DNA of 64,000 nucleotides from an uncultured Alistipes sp. (GTDB lineage Bacteria; Bacteroidota; Bacteroidia; Bacteroidales; Rikenellaceae), in NCBI GenBank assembly GCA_910583985.1, contig CAJTYA010000006.1, positions 1-64,000 on the forward strand, written 5' to 3'. Of this stretch, positions 50,323-59,315 are shown piece by piece (position 1 is the stretch's first letter; the number at the start of each line of letters is the position of its first letter). The notes beneath the pieces were generated by a model. It was not told the DNA's origin. It saw nothing but the letters and a program-made list of their open reading frames with translations, and did no database searches. The position numbers and the translations under genes are program-made.

Positions 50323-52851
50323 TTAAAACTGCGTACCTATCATAAAGTGTACCTGACTTCCGCTGCGGCTGTTGGAACCGACGGCTTTGTCGAAACCGTA
50401 CCCCCAATCGACACCGAGCATACCCACGACGGGAAGGTAGATACGGGCACCCACACCGAGCGAACGTTTGATGAGGAAAGGATCGAAATCCTTCCACGAC
50501 CGGAAGGCGTTACCGCCCTCGGCAAAAGCGAGCGCATAGATGTTGGAGCTCGGTTTGAGGATGATCGGGTAACGGATTTCCATCGTGTACTTGTTGTAGG
50601 CGCGGGCATAGTCGCGCCGTCCGTCCACCGTATAGGAGTTGGGCGTGAGGGCGCTGTTCTCGTAACCGCGCAGACCGATGATTTCGACGCCGTAGACGTT
50701 ATAACCCGACATGCCGTCGCCTCCGAGGTCGAACCCTTCGAACGGAGAGGGCTTGTTCTTATCGTACGAACCGAGGTAGCCCATTTCGGCCCTCGCCATA
50801 AGCACCAGCTTGTTGTTGTTGGTCAGCGGGTAGAACCACTGCGCCTTGAGCTGCCACTTGTGGTACTCGATCCATTTGTAACGCTTGTTGTCGGGCAGGT
50901 CGGGATCGGAGTAGTCGATGTTTTTCTGGAAAAGCGAGTAGGGGGGAGTCAGCGTCACCGAAACCGAGAAATCGGACCCCGTGCGCGGATAGATCGGCGA
51001 ATCGACCGTGCTGCGGCCGAAGACGGTTTTGAGCGCGAAAATATTGGACGAACCGTTTTCGACGATGAACGACGTCCAGTCCTTGAGGTTATAGGATTGA
51101 TAGCTCAGTTCGTGGTAGAGCGAGAAGTTGCGGTCGGGCCAAGAGAGACGCCGTCCGATTCCCACCGAGACGCCGAGCGTGCGGAAGTGGCGGTTGCCCT
51201 TCTGCCAAGCGTAATAGGCATCGGACTCGTCCGAATAATACATGCTCACCGAAAGCGAATTGGGCTTCTTGCCGCCCAGCCACGGTTCGGTGAAACTGAA
51301 CGAAATGGCCTTGTAATACGACCCGTTGGTCTGTCCGCGGATGGCCAACTGCTGATTCTGTCCGTGCGGATAGGGCCGCCATTCGCTTTTCTTGAAGAAA
51401 TTTTTCAGCGATACGTTGTTCAGCTGCACCCCGACCGAGCCGACGAACATGTTGGCGCCCCAACCTCCGGATATTTCGAATTTGTCGCTGGGGACCTCTT
51501 CGAGCGGGAACGAAATGTCGACCAGTTCGTCCGAAACGGGATTGATACCCGGAAACGTCTTTTCCGGATCGAAGTGCTGCATCTGGTTCAACTGGCGGAT
51601 GGTGGCCATCAGCAGCGAGCGGTTGTAGAGCTCGCCGGGACGCACGTAGAGTTCGCGACGCACCACGCGGTCGTTCACCCGGCTGTTCCCCAATATCTTG
51701 ACGTCGTTGATCTTGGCCTGTTTCCCTTCGAAGATCTTGACGTTGATGTCGATCGAGTCTTCGCCCACGACCACCTCGCCGGGGTCGATGTTGGAGAACA
51801 GATAGCCGTTGTTCTGGTAAAGCGACGAAACGGAAGACATATCGTCGGGATTGGTTTCCTTGCCGATACCCAGCCGTTTATGGAGTGTTTTCTTGTCGTA
51901 AGTGTCGCCGCGCCGGATGCCGAGCAGGTCGCGGAGCTGTTTGGTTTCGTAAACGCTGTTGCCCGTCCATGTAAGGTTCCGGTAATAGAACTTGTTTCCC
52001 TCGTCGACGGTCAGGGCGATTCCGATGCGTTTGTCGTTGATCGGATAGATCGAGTCCTTGACGATCATCGCGTTGCGATAGCCCTTCGAATTGTAGAAGT
52101 CGATCAGGTTCTCCTTGTCTTCCTCGTATTCTTTTTCCTTGAGCTTGGCGTTGCGGAAGAAGTTGATGCTCTTGCGATGCACCTTCTTGAACGAACGGCG
52201 GAGCTGGCGGTCGGAAAGCGCCTTGTTTCCCTCGAAGACGATGTCGCCGATCTTGACTCTCTCTTTGCGGTCCACGACGAAAGTGACGTTCACGACGTTT
52301 TCCATCGTCGTATCGTTTTCGAGCCGCACGCCCACTTCGGTATTGTAGAAGCCTTTTTCTCGGAAAAACTTGCGGATCGCGTCCTTGGAACTGTTGAGCC
52401 CGAAATCAGAAAGGGGGCCGCCTTTTTTCAGGTTCAGCGTTTCGAGCAGCTCCTTCATCTGGCCCTTGCGGACGCCTTCGATGTTCCAGTTGTAGACACT
52501 GGGGCGCTCCTTGAGCACGATCTCGACATTGACGCTGTCGCCCACGGGCTGCGTAAGGATTTGCACGTCGGAATAAATGCCCTGATTCCACATTTTGGTC
52601 AGCGTGGAAGAGACGTAATCGCTCGGAATCATGATCGTATCGCCCTTGACCAGACCGGCCATCGAAGCCACCATCTGTGGGTCGAGGTATTTGATTCCGC
52701 TCACTGTCACATCGTTGACTATATATCGTTTGGGAGTTTCGTAATCGAGCATGGGGGTCTGGGATCGTACCGTCGAATCGGCTTGGGCGAACGCCTGAGA
52801 GCCCGTCAGAACGAGCGATGCAACCGTCAGAATCCTTAATCTGTTTCTCAT
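50323..52851 (-). CDS. bamA: outer-membrane assembly factor BamA
   Basis: 842 residues with signal peptide (MRNRLRILTVASLVLTGSQAFAQ). Five POTRA domains fill about 40-440 (IVNDVTVSGIKYLDPQMVASMAGLVKGDTI, VKIGDIVFEGNKALSDRQLRRSFK, and KINDVKILGNSRVNDRVVRREL are recognisable starts). The barrel follows, with the loop-6 motif reading LRGYENSALTP and a C-terminal strand ending MIGTQF. Central subunit inserting beta-barrel proteins into the outer membrane. Neighbours uppS and two Skp-like genes are the usual Bacteroidota partners. Confidence 0.96.
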   Translation of the reverse strand: MRNRLRILTVASLVLTGSQAFAQADSTVRSQTPMLDYETPKRYIVNDVTVSGIKYLDPQMVASMAGLVKGDTIMIPSDYVSSTLTKMWNQGIYSDVQILTQPVGDSVNVEIVLKERPSVYNWNIEGVRKGQMKELLETLNLKKGGPLSDFGLNSSKDAIRKFFREKGFYNTEVGVRLENDTTMENVVNVTFVVDRKERVKIGDIVFEGNKALSDRQLRRSFKKVHRKSINFFRNAKLKEKEYEEDKENLIDFYNSKGYRNAMIVKDSIYPINDKRIGIALTVDEGNKFYYRNLTWTGNSVYETKQLRDLLGIRRGDTYDKKTLHKRLGIGKETNPDDMSSVSSLYQNNGYLFSNIDPGEVVVGEDSIDINVKIFEGKQAKINDVKILGNSRVNDRVVRRELYVRPGELYNRSLLMATIRQLNQMQHFDPEKTFPGINPVSDELVDISFPLEEVPSDKFEISGGWGANMFVGSVGVQLNNVSLKNFFKKSEWRPYPHGQNQQLAIRGQTNGSYYKAISFSFTEPWLGGKKPNSLSVSMYYSDESDAYYAWQKGNRHFRTLGVSVGIGRRLSWPDRNFSLYHELSYQSYNLKDWTSFIVENGSSNIFALKTVFGRSTVDSPIYPRTGSDFSVSVTLTPPYSLFQKNIDYSDPDLPDNKRYKWIEYHKWQLKAQWFYPLTNNNKLVLMARAEMGYLGSYDKNKPSPFEGFDLGGDGMSGYNVYGVEIIGLRGYENSALTPNSYTVDGRRDYARAYNKYTMEIRYPIILKPSSNIYALAFAEGGNAFRSWKDFDPFLIKRSLGVGARIYLPVVGMLGVDWGYGFDKAVGSNSRSGSQVHFMIGTQF

Positions 52852-52877
52852 TTCCTACGCAGGTATGTGTGTATGAT

Positions 52878-53600
52878 CTATTTCGTTAATACTCCGTATC
52901 TTCTCTCTCTTCGGCAATACGCCTCGACGGCCCGGTCGAAAGCTTCGCCGTCGAAATCGGGCCACAGGACGTCGGTAAAGTATAGTTCGGTGTAGGAGAG
53001 CTGCCACAACAGGAAGTTGCTCAATCTCTGCTCGCCGCTGGTGCGGATCAGCAGGTCGGGGTCGGGGATTCCGGCGGTGAGCAGACGGGACGAAACCGCC
53101 TCCGCATCGATGGCATCGACGGCCAGCTTTCCATCGGCGACTTCGGTCGCGAGCGCGCGTACCGTTCGCACGATCTCCCAGCGGGAACTGTAATTGACGG
53201 CGATGACGAGCGTCAGGCGGTCGTTGTGTTCGGTCGCCCGCTCGCTGGCGGCGATGGCGGCCCTCACCTCGGAGGAAAGAGCCTCTCTATCGCCGATGAA
53301 ACGCATGCGGACCCCGTTCTTTTCGAGTTCGGCCGTTTCGTTGGCCAGCGACTTGCACAGCAGTTCCATCAAGGCCTGCACCTCTTGGGCCGGGCGCCCC
53401 CAGTTTTCGGTGGAAAAGGCGTACACCGTCAGATATTCCACCCCGTGCCGCAGGGCGGCACCCACCACCTTGCGCATGCTTTCCACCCCGTTGATGTGTC
53501 CGTAGACGCGTTCCTGTCCGCGCTCCTTGGCCCACCGGCCGTTGCCGTCCATGATGACGGCCACGTGTCGCGGAATATTTCGGGGTTCGTTATTGCTCAT
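52878..53600 (-). CDS. uppS: isoprenyl transferase (undecaprenyl diphosphate synthase type)
   Basis: 240 residues. Builds the C55 lipid carrier for peptidoglycan and surface polysaccharides. IPRHVAVIMDGNGRWAKERG carries the catalytic Asp; YLTVYAFSTENWGRP, the NYSSRWEIV variant of the family motif, and PDPDLLIRTSGEQRLSNFLLWQLSYTELYFTDVLWPDF follow exactly as expected. Between nadK and bamA in the minus-strand operon. Confidence 0.96.
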   Translation of the reverse strand: MSNNEPRNIPRHVAVIMDGNGRWAKERGQERVYGHINGVESMRKVVGAALRHGVEYLTVYAFSTENWGRPAQEVQALMELLCKSLANETAELEKNGVRMRFIGDREALSSEVRAAIAASERATEHNDRLTLVIAVNYSSRWEIVRTVRALATEVADGKLAVDAIDAEAVSSRLLTAGIPDPDLLIRTSGEQRLSNFLLWQLSYTELYFTDVLWPDFDGEAFDRAVEAYCRRERRYGVLTK

Positions 53601-53691
53601 CGGCGTTTTTTAATCGTATGAAATGCAAATATAACACTATTGACGCGAATTATCCCAAACAAATGCGGAGATTTCGCCCCCGCACGCTCTT

Positions 53692-54576
53692 TCAGCGCAC
53701 AGGACGCGAATCGATTCCCCACATCATTTTCTTCCTTAACGTATCGTAGAAAGATATATTTTGAAGACGGACCAAAAAAATCGGATCGGGCGACTTGCTC
53801 ACGCGGAAAGCGGCTCCGTTGCAGGCCGCATAGCTGCGGTTGTCGAGCGACACGGAGAAGCCGGCCTCGCGCGTGGTCACGCGGAAGGTCACCTCGCCGG
53901 TATCGGGAATCACGACGGGACGCATCGTCAGGTTGTGCGGCGCGATGGGGGAAATGAGAAAACAACGGCAGTCCGGAGCCACGACGGGTCCGCCTACGCT
54001 GAGCGAATAGGCCGTCGAGCCGGCCGGCGTCGAAACGAGCACGCCGTCGCCCCAGTAGGCGGCGATCATCTCTCCGTCCACGTATACTTCGGTCGAAATC
54101 ATGTTGGCGCCCTGTCGCTGAACGGCCAGTTCGTTGAACGCATAGGGATAGCGGGGCGCTTCGCAAAAATCGCCCCGGACATGCAGGAGCGTCCGCGGGG
54201 AGGTCGTAAAGTTCCCTTTGGCGATGTCCGAAAGCGCGCTTTCGAGGTGTTCTCTGGAAATGTCGGCCAAAAAGCCGAGGCGGCCGGAATTGATGCCCGC
54301 GATGGGCACGGGGCGGCCGCCCAGCAGCCGCACGCAGTCCAGGAAGGTCCCGTCGCCGCCGTAACTGAGCATCACGTGGGCGCCCTCGCCGACTTCCGTC
54401 CGCTCGTCGTACACGGCTTCCGGAGCGAAAGTCCGCCCGGTCAGCGAAGCGACCTGCGACGCGAAATCGCCGTTGATGCGGCATCGCATGCCGTTACTTT
54501 CCAGCGCATTAAACAGCCGGTCGAGTTCTTCGGCCGTATAAGCGGCCTGAGGGCGACCGTACAAAACGACGTTCAT
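53692..54576 (-). CDS. nadK: NAD kinase
   Basis: 294 residues. Makes NADP from NAD. MLSYGGDGTFLDCVRLLGGRPVPIAGINSGRLGFLADIS contains the GGDGT nucleotide motif; NELAVQRQGANMISTEVYVDGEMIAAYWGDGVLVSTPAGSTAYSLSVGGPVVAPD is the conserved C-terminal NAD site. First gene of the operon leading to bamA; 91 bases separate it from uppS. Divergent from pdxJ. Confidence 0.95.
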   Translation of the reverse strand: MNVVLYGRPQAAYTAEELDRLFNALESNGMRCRINGDFASQVASLTGRTFAPEAVYDERTEVGEGAHVMLSYGGDGTFLDCVRLLGGRPVPIAGINSGRLGFLADISREHLESALSDIAKGNFTTSPRTLLHVRGDFCEAPRYPYAFNELAVQRQGANMISTEVYVDGEMIAAYWGDGVLVSTPAGSTAYSLSVGGPVVAPDCRCFLISPIAPHNLTMRPVVIPDTGEVTFRVTTREAGFSVSLDNRSYAACNGAAFRVSKSPDPIFLVRLQNISFYDTLRKKMMWGIDSRPVR

Positions 54577-54632
54577 CGTGTCCGATTCGTTAAAAATGAT
54601 GTAACTTTACCTCGGCAAAAATAAGGAAAAAT

Positions 54633-55349
54633 ATGACAAAGCTGAGTGTGAACATCAATAAGATCGCCACGTTGCGCAATTCGCGCGGAGGGGACACGCC
54701 GAACGTAATACGGGCCGCGCTCGACGCCGAACGTTTCGGCGCGCAGGGCATCACCGTGCACCCGCGTCCCGACGAACGCCATATCCGTTACAGCGACGTG
54801 CGCGACCTCAAAAAAGTCGTTTCCACCGAGCTCAACATCGAGGGCAACCCCATCGAGAGCTTCGTCGAGCTGGTGATGGAAGTGCTGCCCGCCCAAGTCA
54901 CGCTCGTCCCCGACGCCCACGACGCCGTCACCTCGAACGCCGGCTGGGACACGGTCGCGCACCGGGATTTTCTGACGGAGATCGTCTCGCTGTTCCGCTC
55001 CAAAGGCATTCGCACCTCCATTTTCCTCGATCCCGATCCGAAATTCGTGGAGGCCGCCGCCGCGACCGGCACCGACCGGATCGAACTCTACACCGAATCC
55101 TACGCCAGCGCCTACGCTTCGGGCAGGGAAGCAGCCGTCGCGCCTTTCGTCGAAACGGCCCGCCGGGCATTGCAGTACGGACTGGAGATCAATGCAGGAC
55201 ACGACCTGAACCTCGAAAACCTGCGCTATTTCGTCGAAACGGTTCCCGGCCTGCAAGAGGTGTCCATCGGGCACGCCTTGATTTCGGACGCCTTGTATTT
55301 GGGATTCGAGAATACCATACAGCTCTATCGCAAGCAACTCCGAAAATAA
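54633..55349 (+). CDS. pdxJ: pyridoxine 5'-phosphate synthase
   Basis: 238 residues. Last step of the deoxyxylulose-dependent vitamin B6 route, forming pyridoxine phosphate. TKLSVNINKIATLRNSRGGDTPNVIRAA is the family start, ITVHPRPDERHIRYSDV holds the phosphate and active-site residues, ELNIEGNP the catalytic Glu region, and EINAGHDLNLENL the late signature. A TAnnTTTG-like box (TAACTTTA) lies near 54602, one base off consensus. Cca starts 6 bases after the stop. Confidence 0.95.
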   Translation: MTKLSVNINKIATLRNSRGGDTPNVIRAALDAERFGAQGITVHPRPDERHIRYSDVRDLKKVVSTELNIEGNPIESFVELVMEVLPAQVTLVPDAHDAVTSNAGWDTVAHRDFLTEIVSLFRSKGIRTSIFLDPDPKFVEAAAATGTDRIELYTESYASAYASGREAAVAPFVETARRALQYGLEINAGHDLNLENLRYFVETVPGLQEVSIGHALISDALYLGFENTIQLYRKQLRK

Positions 55350-55355
55350 CCTGCC

Positions 55356-56762
55356 ATGAACGAAGCCCTCAGCGCCCCGCTTTTCAGACAGATCGGAGCG
55401 ATAGCCGACGCCAGAGGCGTACAGGCTTTCGTCATCGGCGGCTACGTCCGCGACCATTTTCTCGGCCGGCCGTGTACGGACATCGACGTCGTGGTGACCG
55501 GCAGCGGCATCGACATCGCCAAAGAGCTGGGACGCCGGACGGGAGGCCACGTGTCCGTCTTCAAGAATTTCGGCACGGCCATGCTGCGCTGCGGTCCGTG
55601 GGAGGTGGAATTCGTCGGCGCCCGCAAGGAGTCCTACCGCGCCGACTCGCGCAAGCCCATCGTCGAGGACGGAACCGTCGAGGACGACCAACTGCGCCGC
55701 GACTTCACGATCAACGCGATGGCTTTCTCGCTGAACGACGCGACGTTCGGCGAACTGGTCGATCCGTTCGGGGGCATGGACGACCTCGAAAGGCAGCTCA
55801 TCCGGACGCCCTGCGATCCGGACACGACGTTCTCGGACGATCCGCTGCGCATGATCCGGGCCGTGCGTTTCGCCTCCCAGCTCGGCTTCGACATCCTCCC
55901 CGAAACGTTCGACGCCATCGCCCGCAACCGCGAGCGGATCGCGATCGTCTCGCGGGAAAGAATCCTCACCGAGCTCAACAAGATCATGCTGTCGCCCGTA
56001 CCCTCGAAAGGGTTCGAACTGTTCGACCGCAGCGGCCTGCTCGACCTGATCTTCCCGGAACTCTCGCGCCTCAAGGGCGTGGAAAGGGTGGGGAACCGGG
56101 CCCACAAGGACAACTTCCGGCACACGCTCAAGGTGCTCGACAACATCGCCCTGCGGACCGACGACCTGTGGCTGCGGTGGGCCGCCCTGCTGCACGACAT
56201 CGGCAAGCCGCGCACCAGAGCCTACGACCCGAAGATCGGGTGGACGTTCCACGGCCACGAGGTCGTCGGCTCGAAAATGATTCCCGGCATTTTCCGCACG
56301 ATGAAACTGCCGATGAACGACAAGATGAAGTACGTGCAGAAGCTCGTCTTCCTCCATCTGCGTCCGATCATTCTCTCCGAAGAGATCGTGACGGACTCGG
56401 CCGTCCGCCGGCTGCTCTTCGAAGCGGGCGACGACATCGACGACCTGATGATGCTCTGCGAAGCGGACATCACCTCGGCCAACGACGCCAAAGTGAAACG
56501 CTATCTGCAAAACTTCGAGCTCGTGCGCGTCAAGCTGCGCGAAATCGAGGAGAAAGACCGCGTCCGGAACTTCCAGCCGCCCGTCACCGGCGAGGAGATC
56601 ATGCGGGTCTACGGACTCGAACCCTGCCGCATCATCGGCGAAATCAAAAGCGCCATCAAGGACGCCATTCTCGACGGCGTGATCGCCAACGACCACGACG
56701 CGGCCTTCGCCTTCATGGAGCGTCTGGCTTCCGAACGGGGACTGACGAAAAAGGAGGCGTAA
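55356..56762 (+). CDS. cca: CCA-adding tRNA nucleotidyltransferase with HD domain
   Basis: 468 residues. VQAFVIGGYVRDHFLGRPCTDIDVVVTGSG holds the G-G-x-V-R-D and D-x-D polymerase motifs; LRRDFTINAMAFSL and DDPLRMIRAVRFASQLGF are the neck signatures of bacterial class II enzymes. An HD phosphohydrolase domain follows (FRHTLKVLDNIA, then WAALLHDIGKPRT). Adds or repairs the 3' CCA of tRNAs, which matches the tRNA-Phe gene in this window lacking CCA. The HD domain may give 2',3'-cyclic phosphatase activity, as known for some members. Confidence 0.93.
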   Translation: MNEALSAPLFRQIGAIADARGVQAFVIGGYVRDHFLGRPCTDIDVVVTGSGIDIAKELGRRTGGHVSVFKNFGTAMLRCGPWEVEFVGARKESYRADSRKPIVEDGTVEDDQLRRDFTINAMAFSLNDATFGELVDPFGGMDDLERQLIRTPCDPDTTFSDDPLRMIRAVRFASQLGFDILPETFDAIARNRERIAIVSRERILTELNKIMLSPVPSKGFELFDRSGLLDLIFPELSRLKGVERVGNRAHKDNFRHTLKVLDNIALRTDDLWLRWAALLHDIGKPRTRAYDPKIGWTFHGHEVVGSKMIPGIFRTMKLPMNDKMKYVQKLVFLHLRPIILSEEIVTDSAVRRLLFEAGDDIDDLMMLCEADITSANDAKVKRYLQNFELVRVKLREIEEKDRVRNFQPPVTGEEIMRVYGLEPCRIIGEIKSAIKDAILDGVIANDHDAAFAFMERLASERGLTKKEA

Positions 56763-56822
56763 AGCGCGGCAAAGTTTTTGCGACCGTCCGATTCCAACAC
56801 ACCGAACCAACGGTAAAATCGG

Positions 56823-58124
56823 ATGATTATGTCCATGAACATTCCCGAAACGGACCAAAAGCGAATCGTCGTCGTGGGCGGCGGATTCGCGGGAATCGCA
56901 CTGATCCGGGCCCTGAGCCGAAGCGGCCATCAGGTAGTCCTTATCGACAAACACAACTACCACATGTTCAAGCCGCTGCTCTATCAGGCGGCCAGCTCGC
57001 AGCTCAATGCGGGCGACATCGCCTTTCCGTTCCGCAAAGCATTCCGCCGCCGCGAGGACTTCTACTTCCGGATGGCCTACATCGAAAGCGTGGACACGGA
57101 ACGGAAAACGCTGCGAACGACCATCGGAGAAGTCCGCTACGACTATCTGGTCCTCGCCACGGGATGCATCCCGAACTTCTACGGTCTGGACGACGTGAAG
57201 AAGGAGGCGCTGGCCATGTCGAATCTGACCGACGCGCTCAACATCCGCAACCGCATCCTGCGCAATTTCGAACTCGCCGTCACGGCCCCTTCCGAGGAGG
57301 AACGCCGGGCACGGCTGAACATCGTCATCGTGGGCGGCGGCGCATCGGGCGTGGAGATCGCCGGCGCGCTGGCCGAAATGAAACGCTACGTCATGCCGAG
57401 GGACTACCCCCGGCTGGACATGTCGCACATGAACATCTATCTGGTCGAAGGGCAGGACCGGGTGCTGCCCGCCATGTCGGAAAAAACGTCCGCCGAGGCC
57501 CTGCGCATCCTCGAACGCAAAGGCGTGCGGGTCCTGCTGAACCGACGGATGACGGGATTCGAAAACCGGCACGCGCTTTTCGAGGGAGGCGAGCCCATCG
57601 CCACCTGCAACCTGATCTGGACCAGCGGTGTCAAATGCAGCGCCGTCGAAGGGCTTCCGCTCGCGGCCCGGCAGAAGGCGGGACGTCTGGCCGTGGATGC
57701 CTTCAACCGGGTAAAAGACTGCCCCGACGTCTTCGCCGTCGGCGACCTCGCCCTGATGCAGGACGATCCGGCCTATCCGAACGGCCATCCGCAACTGGCC
57801 CGCGTGGCCATTTCGCAGGGCAAGCGCCTCGCCCGCAACCTGCAACGGATCGCCGAGGGCAAGCGGCCGGAAGCCTACCGATACCGGAACCGCGGCGTCA
57901 TGGCCACCGTGGGCCGCAACCACGCCTTCGTCGAATGGGGAAAACTGCAATTCGGAGGGTTCGTCGCATGGCTCGCATGGTCGCTCGTGCACATCATGTT
58001 CCTGTTGGGCATCCAAGGCAAGATCAACGTCTTCTGGGGATGGGTTTGGAACTACTTCGGACACGACCTGCCCATCCGGCTTATCGTCGGCCCCTACGAA
58101 CAACCCCGCAAGGAGCGGTCCTGA
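56823..58124 (+). CDS. ndh: FAD-dependent NADH dehydrogenase, NDH-2 type
   Basis: 433 residues; MIMSMN offers three close starts, and 56823 is the furthest. Two Rossmann motifs: IVVVGGGFAGIALIRALSRSGHQVVLIDKHNYHMFKPLLYQAASSQL (FAD, about 14-60) and LNIVIVGGGASGVEIAGALAEM (NADH, about 163-184). VFAVGDLALMQ closes the FAD site. A hydrophobic, amphipathic C-terminus (FGGFVAWLAWSLVHIMFLLGIQGKINVFWGWVWNYF) is the membrane-binding region of type II NADH dehydrogenases. Reduces quinone without ion pumping; probably complements Rnf. It lies 60 bases after cca. Confidence 0.88.
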   Translation: MIMSMNIPETDQKRIVVVGGGFAGIALIRALSRSGHQVVLIDKHNYHMFKPLLYQAASSQLNAGDIAFPFRKAFRRREDFYFRMAYIESVDTERKTLRTTIGEVRYDYLVLATGCIPNFYGLDDVKKEALAMSNLTDALNIRNRILRNFELAVTAPSEEERRARLNIVIVGGGASGVEIAGALAEMKRYVMPRDYPRLDMSHMNIYLVEGQDRVLPAMSEKTSAEALRILERKGVRVLLNRRMTGFENRHALFEGGEPIATCNLIWTSGVKCSAVEGLPLAARQKAGRLAVDAFNRVKDCPDVFAVGDLALMQDDPAYPNGHPQLARVAISQGKRLARNLQRIAEGKRPEAYRYRNRGVMATVGRNHAFVEWGKLQFGGFVAWLAWSLVHIMFLLGIQGKINVFWGWVWNYFGHDLPIRLIVGPYEQPRKERS

Positions 58125-58173
58125 GAGGCGGCTTACAAAGCCTTCCTCCGCGAACACGTACTTCCCGACAAAA

Positions 58174-58204
58174 GCATTCCGGCGAGAGCCGTACGCCGGA
58201 ATGC
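58174..58204. terminator. terminator hairpin between ndh and the orphan gene
   Basis: Perfect 11-pair stem (58174-58184 with 58194-58204), 9-base loop. On the minus strand it is followed by TTTTGT, so it serves the orphan gene well; it may also stop ndh transcription. Confidence 0.7.
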
Positions 58205-58234
58205 CACAAGCACGGATTCCCCGAAGTACCGCCT

Positions 58235-59002
58235 CTATTTCGGCGACGAGTTCTCGCCGACTCGACAAAAAGGCTCACAAAGACTCGCGATTTCCGAGAG
58301 CAGTCGATTCGTTACGCCCATACTCATCTGTCGGGTATGAATCAGTATTTTGCCGGGGCCATAATGCTCGTTGTAGAAATTTCCGGTCGACAATACTTTC
58401 GTCTCTTTTTTCCATTCAACACCGAAAATCTTTTCGATATCGACCCCGAACTTCTTCGGATAATGTCCGCAAGCCATCACCACGACCGGGAAATTCCGGA
58501 AAAACGGCATCTTGAACAATTCCGCTCTCGCCCGCACGCTCGACGCTCTCATCGCATCTATTTCTTTTCGGTATTCCTTTCCTCCGTAATTACTGTACGG
58601 CAAATGAATATCGTTCATTTCGGTCATGAAGCAATGATCGAGAAAACTATAATGGCTACGGCCCAAATCGTTTCCGATCACTTTACCTACCAGTTTTTGA
58701 TAATTGGTCCATGTCGAATTCCTTTTTCCGGGAGCCGATATATCTGCTTGCAGTTTCCCCAAGTCATAACCGTCGGGGGACTTCCATGTACCCAGATTTC
58801 TTTCGACATCCCGTTCCGAAATAACCCTGATTATCGTCAGCGGACCATCTTCTTTAGCCGGAGGTGTTCCGCCGTTGATCTCTTTACCGATAAGAAGAAT
58901 TTTCGAATTGGGATTCCCTTCTCCCACAAACAGTCGTTTCCGTTCGCAATACGCCAATACTTCCTTAAAATCAGAAGACCAATCGCTTTGTTTAATTTTC
59001 AT
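58235..59002 (-). CDS. hypothetical protein, AT-rich orphan
   Basis: 255 residues, no signal peptide or membrane segment. I do not recognise the family. KILLIGKEINGG near residue 34, FPVVVMACGHYPKKFGVDIEKIFGV near 170 and KILIHTRQMSMGVTNRLLSEIA near 220 suggest an alpha/beta fold, and the first and last patches recall uracil-DNA-glycosylase-superfamily proteins, but the active-site residues cannot be matched. Base composition is clearly more AT-rich than its neighbours, and codon use differs (more AAA, ATT, TTT). It has its own promoter box and terminator. Recent transfer is plausible. Confidence 0.7.
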   Translation of the reverse strand: MKIKQSDWSSDFKEVLAYCERKRLFVGEGNPNSKILLIGKEINGGTPPAKEDGPLTIIRVISERDVERNLGTWKSPDGYDLGKLQADISAPGKRNSTWTNYQKLVGKVIGNDLGRSHYSFLDHCFMTEMNDIHLPYSNYGGKEYRKEIDAMRASSVRARAELFKMPFFRNFPVVVMACGHYPKKFGVDIEKIFGVEWKKETKVLSTGNFYNEHYGPGKILIHTRQMSMGVTNRLLSEIASLCEPFCRVGENSSPK

Positions 59003-59254
59003 AATCTTATTTTTAATGATTTTTCTAAAATAACCAAAGATAGTAAATTAATTTATTTCTACTCACCACTCAATCCTTAAAAACAATTGTATATACACTA
59101 AAAATACCCCCAATACCCCGGAATTCCGAAACAGAAAGAACGACAACGGAATTGCCGTGGCTCCGATACCGCATCGCACATATCGCTGCATACGAATAAT
59201 CGGATTTTACATACCAATCCGGAATACGACGGTTGTCCCGGAACGGGAAAAAGA
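59003..59254. promoter_or_regulatory. AT-rich upstream region of the orphan gene with a -7 box
   Basis: TATCTTTG on the minus strand (59035-59042) lies 33 bases before the orphan start codon; no clear -33 element. The rest to 59254 is AT-rich at first and then ordinary, with no gene. Confidence 0.5.
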
Positions 59255-59290
59255 AAACAGGGCATCCGGTCGATTCCGGGTGCCCTGTTT
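59255..59290 (-). terminator. intrinsic terminator of yebC
   Basis: Stem of ten outer pairs (59255-59264 with 59281-59290), one mismatch and four inner pairs; runs into TTTTCTTTTT on the minus strand, 26 bases after the stop. Confidence 0.8.
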
Positions 59291-59315
59291 CTCGTGGCGT
59301 CGGAGACGCCGCAGA

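Noticed and set aside
54573..58268. Open frame of 1231 codons on the minus strand
   Set aside because: It lies antisense to pdxJ, cca and ndh, all of which have clear family motifs. Its His/Asp/Val-rich product is what a GC-rich coding strand gives when read backwards.
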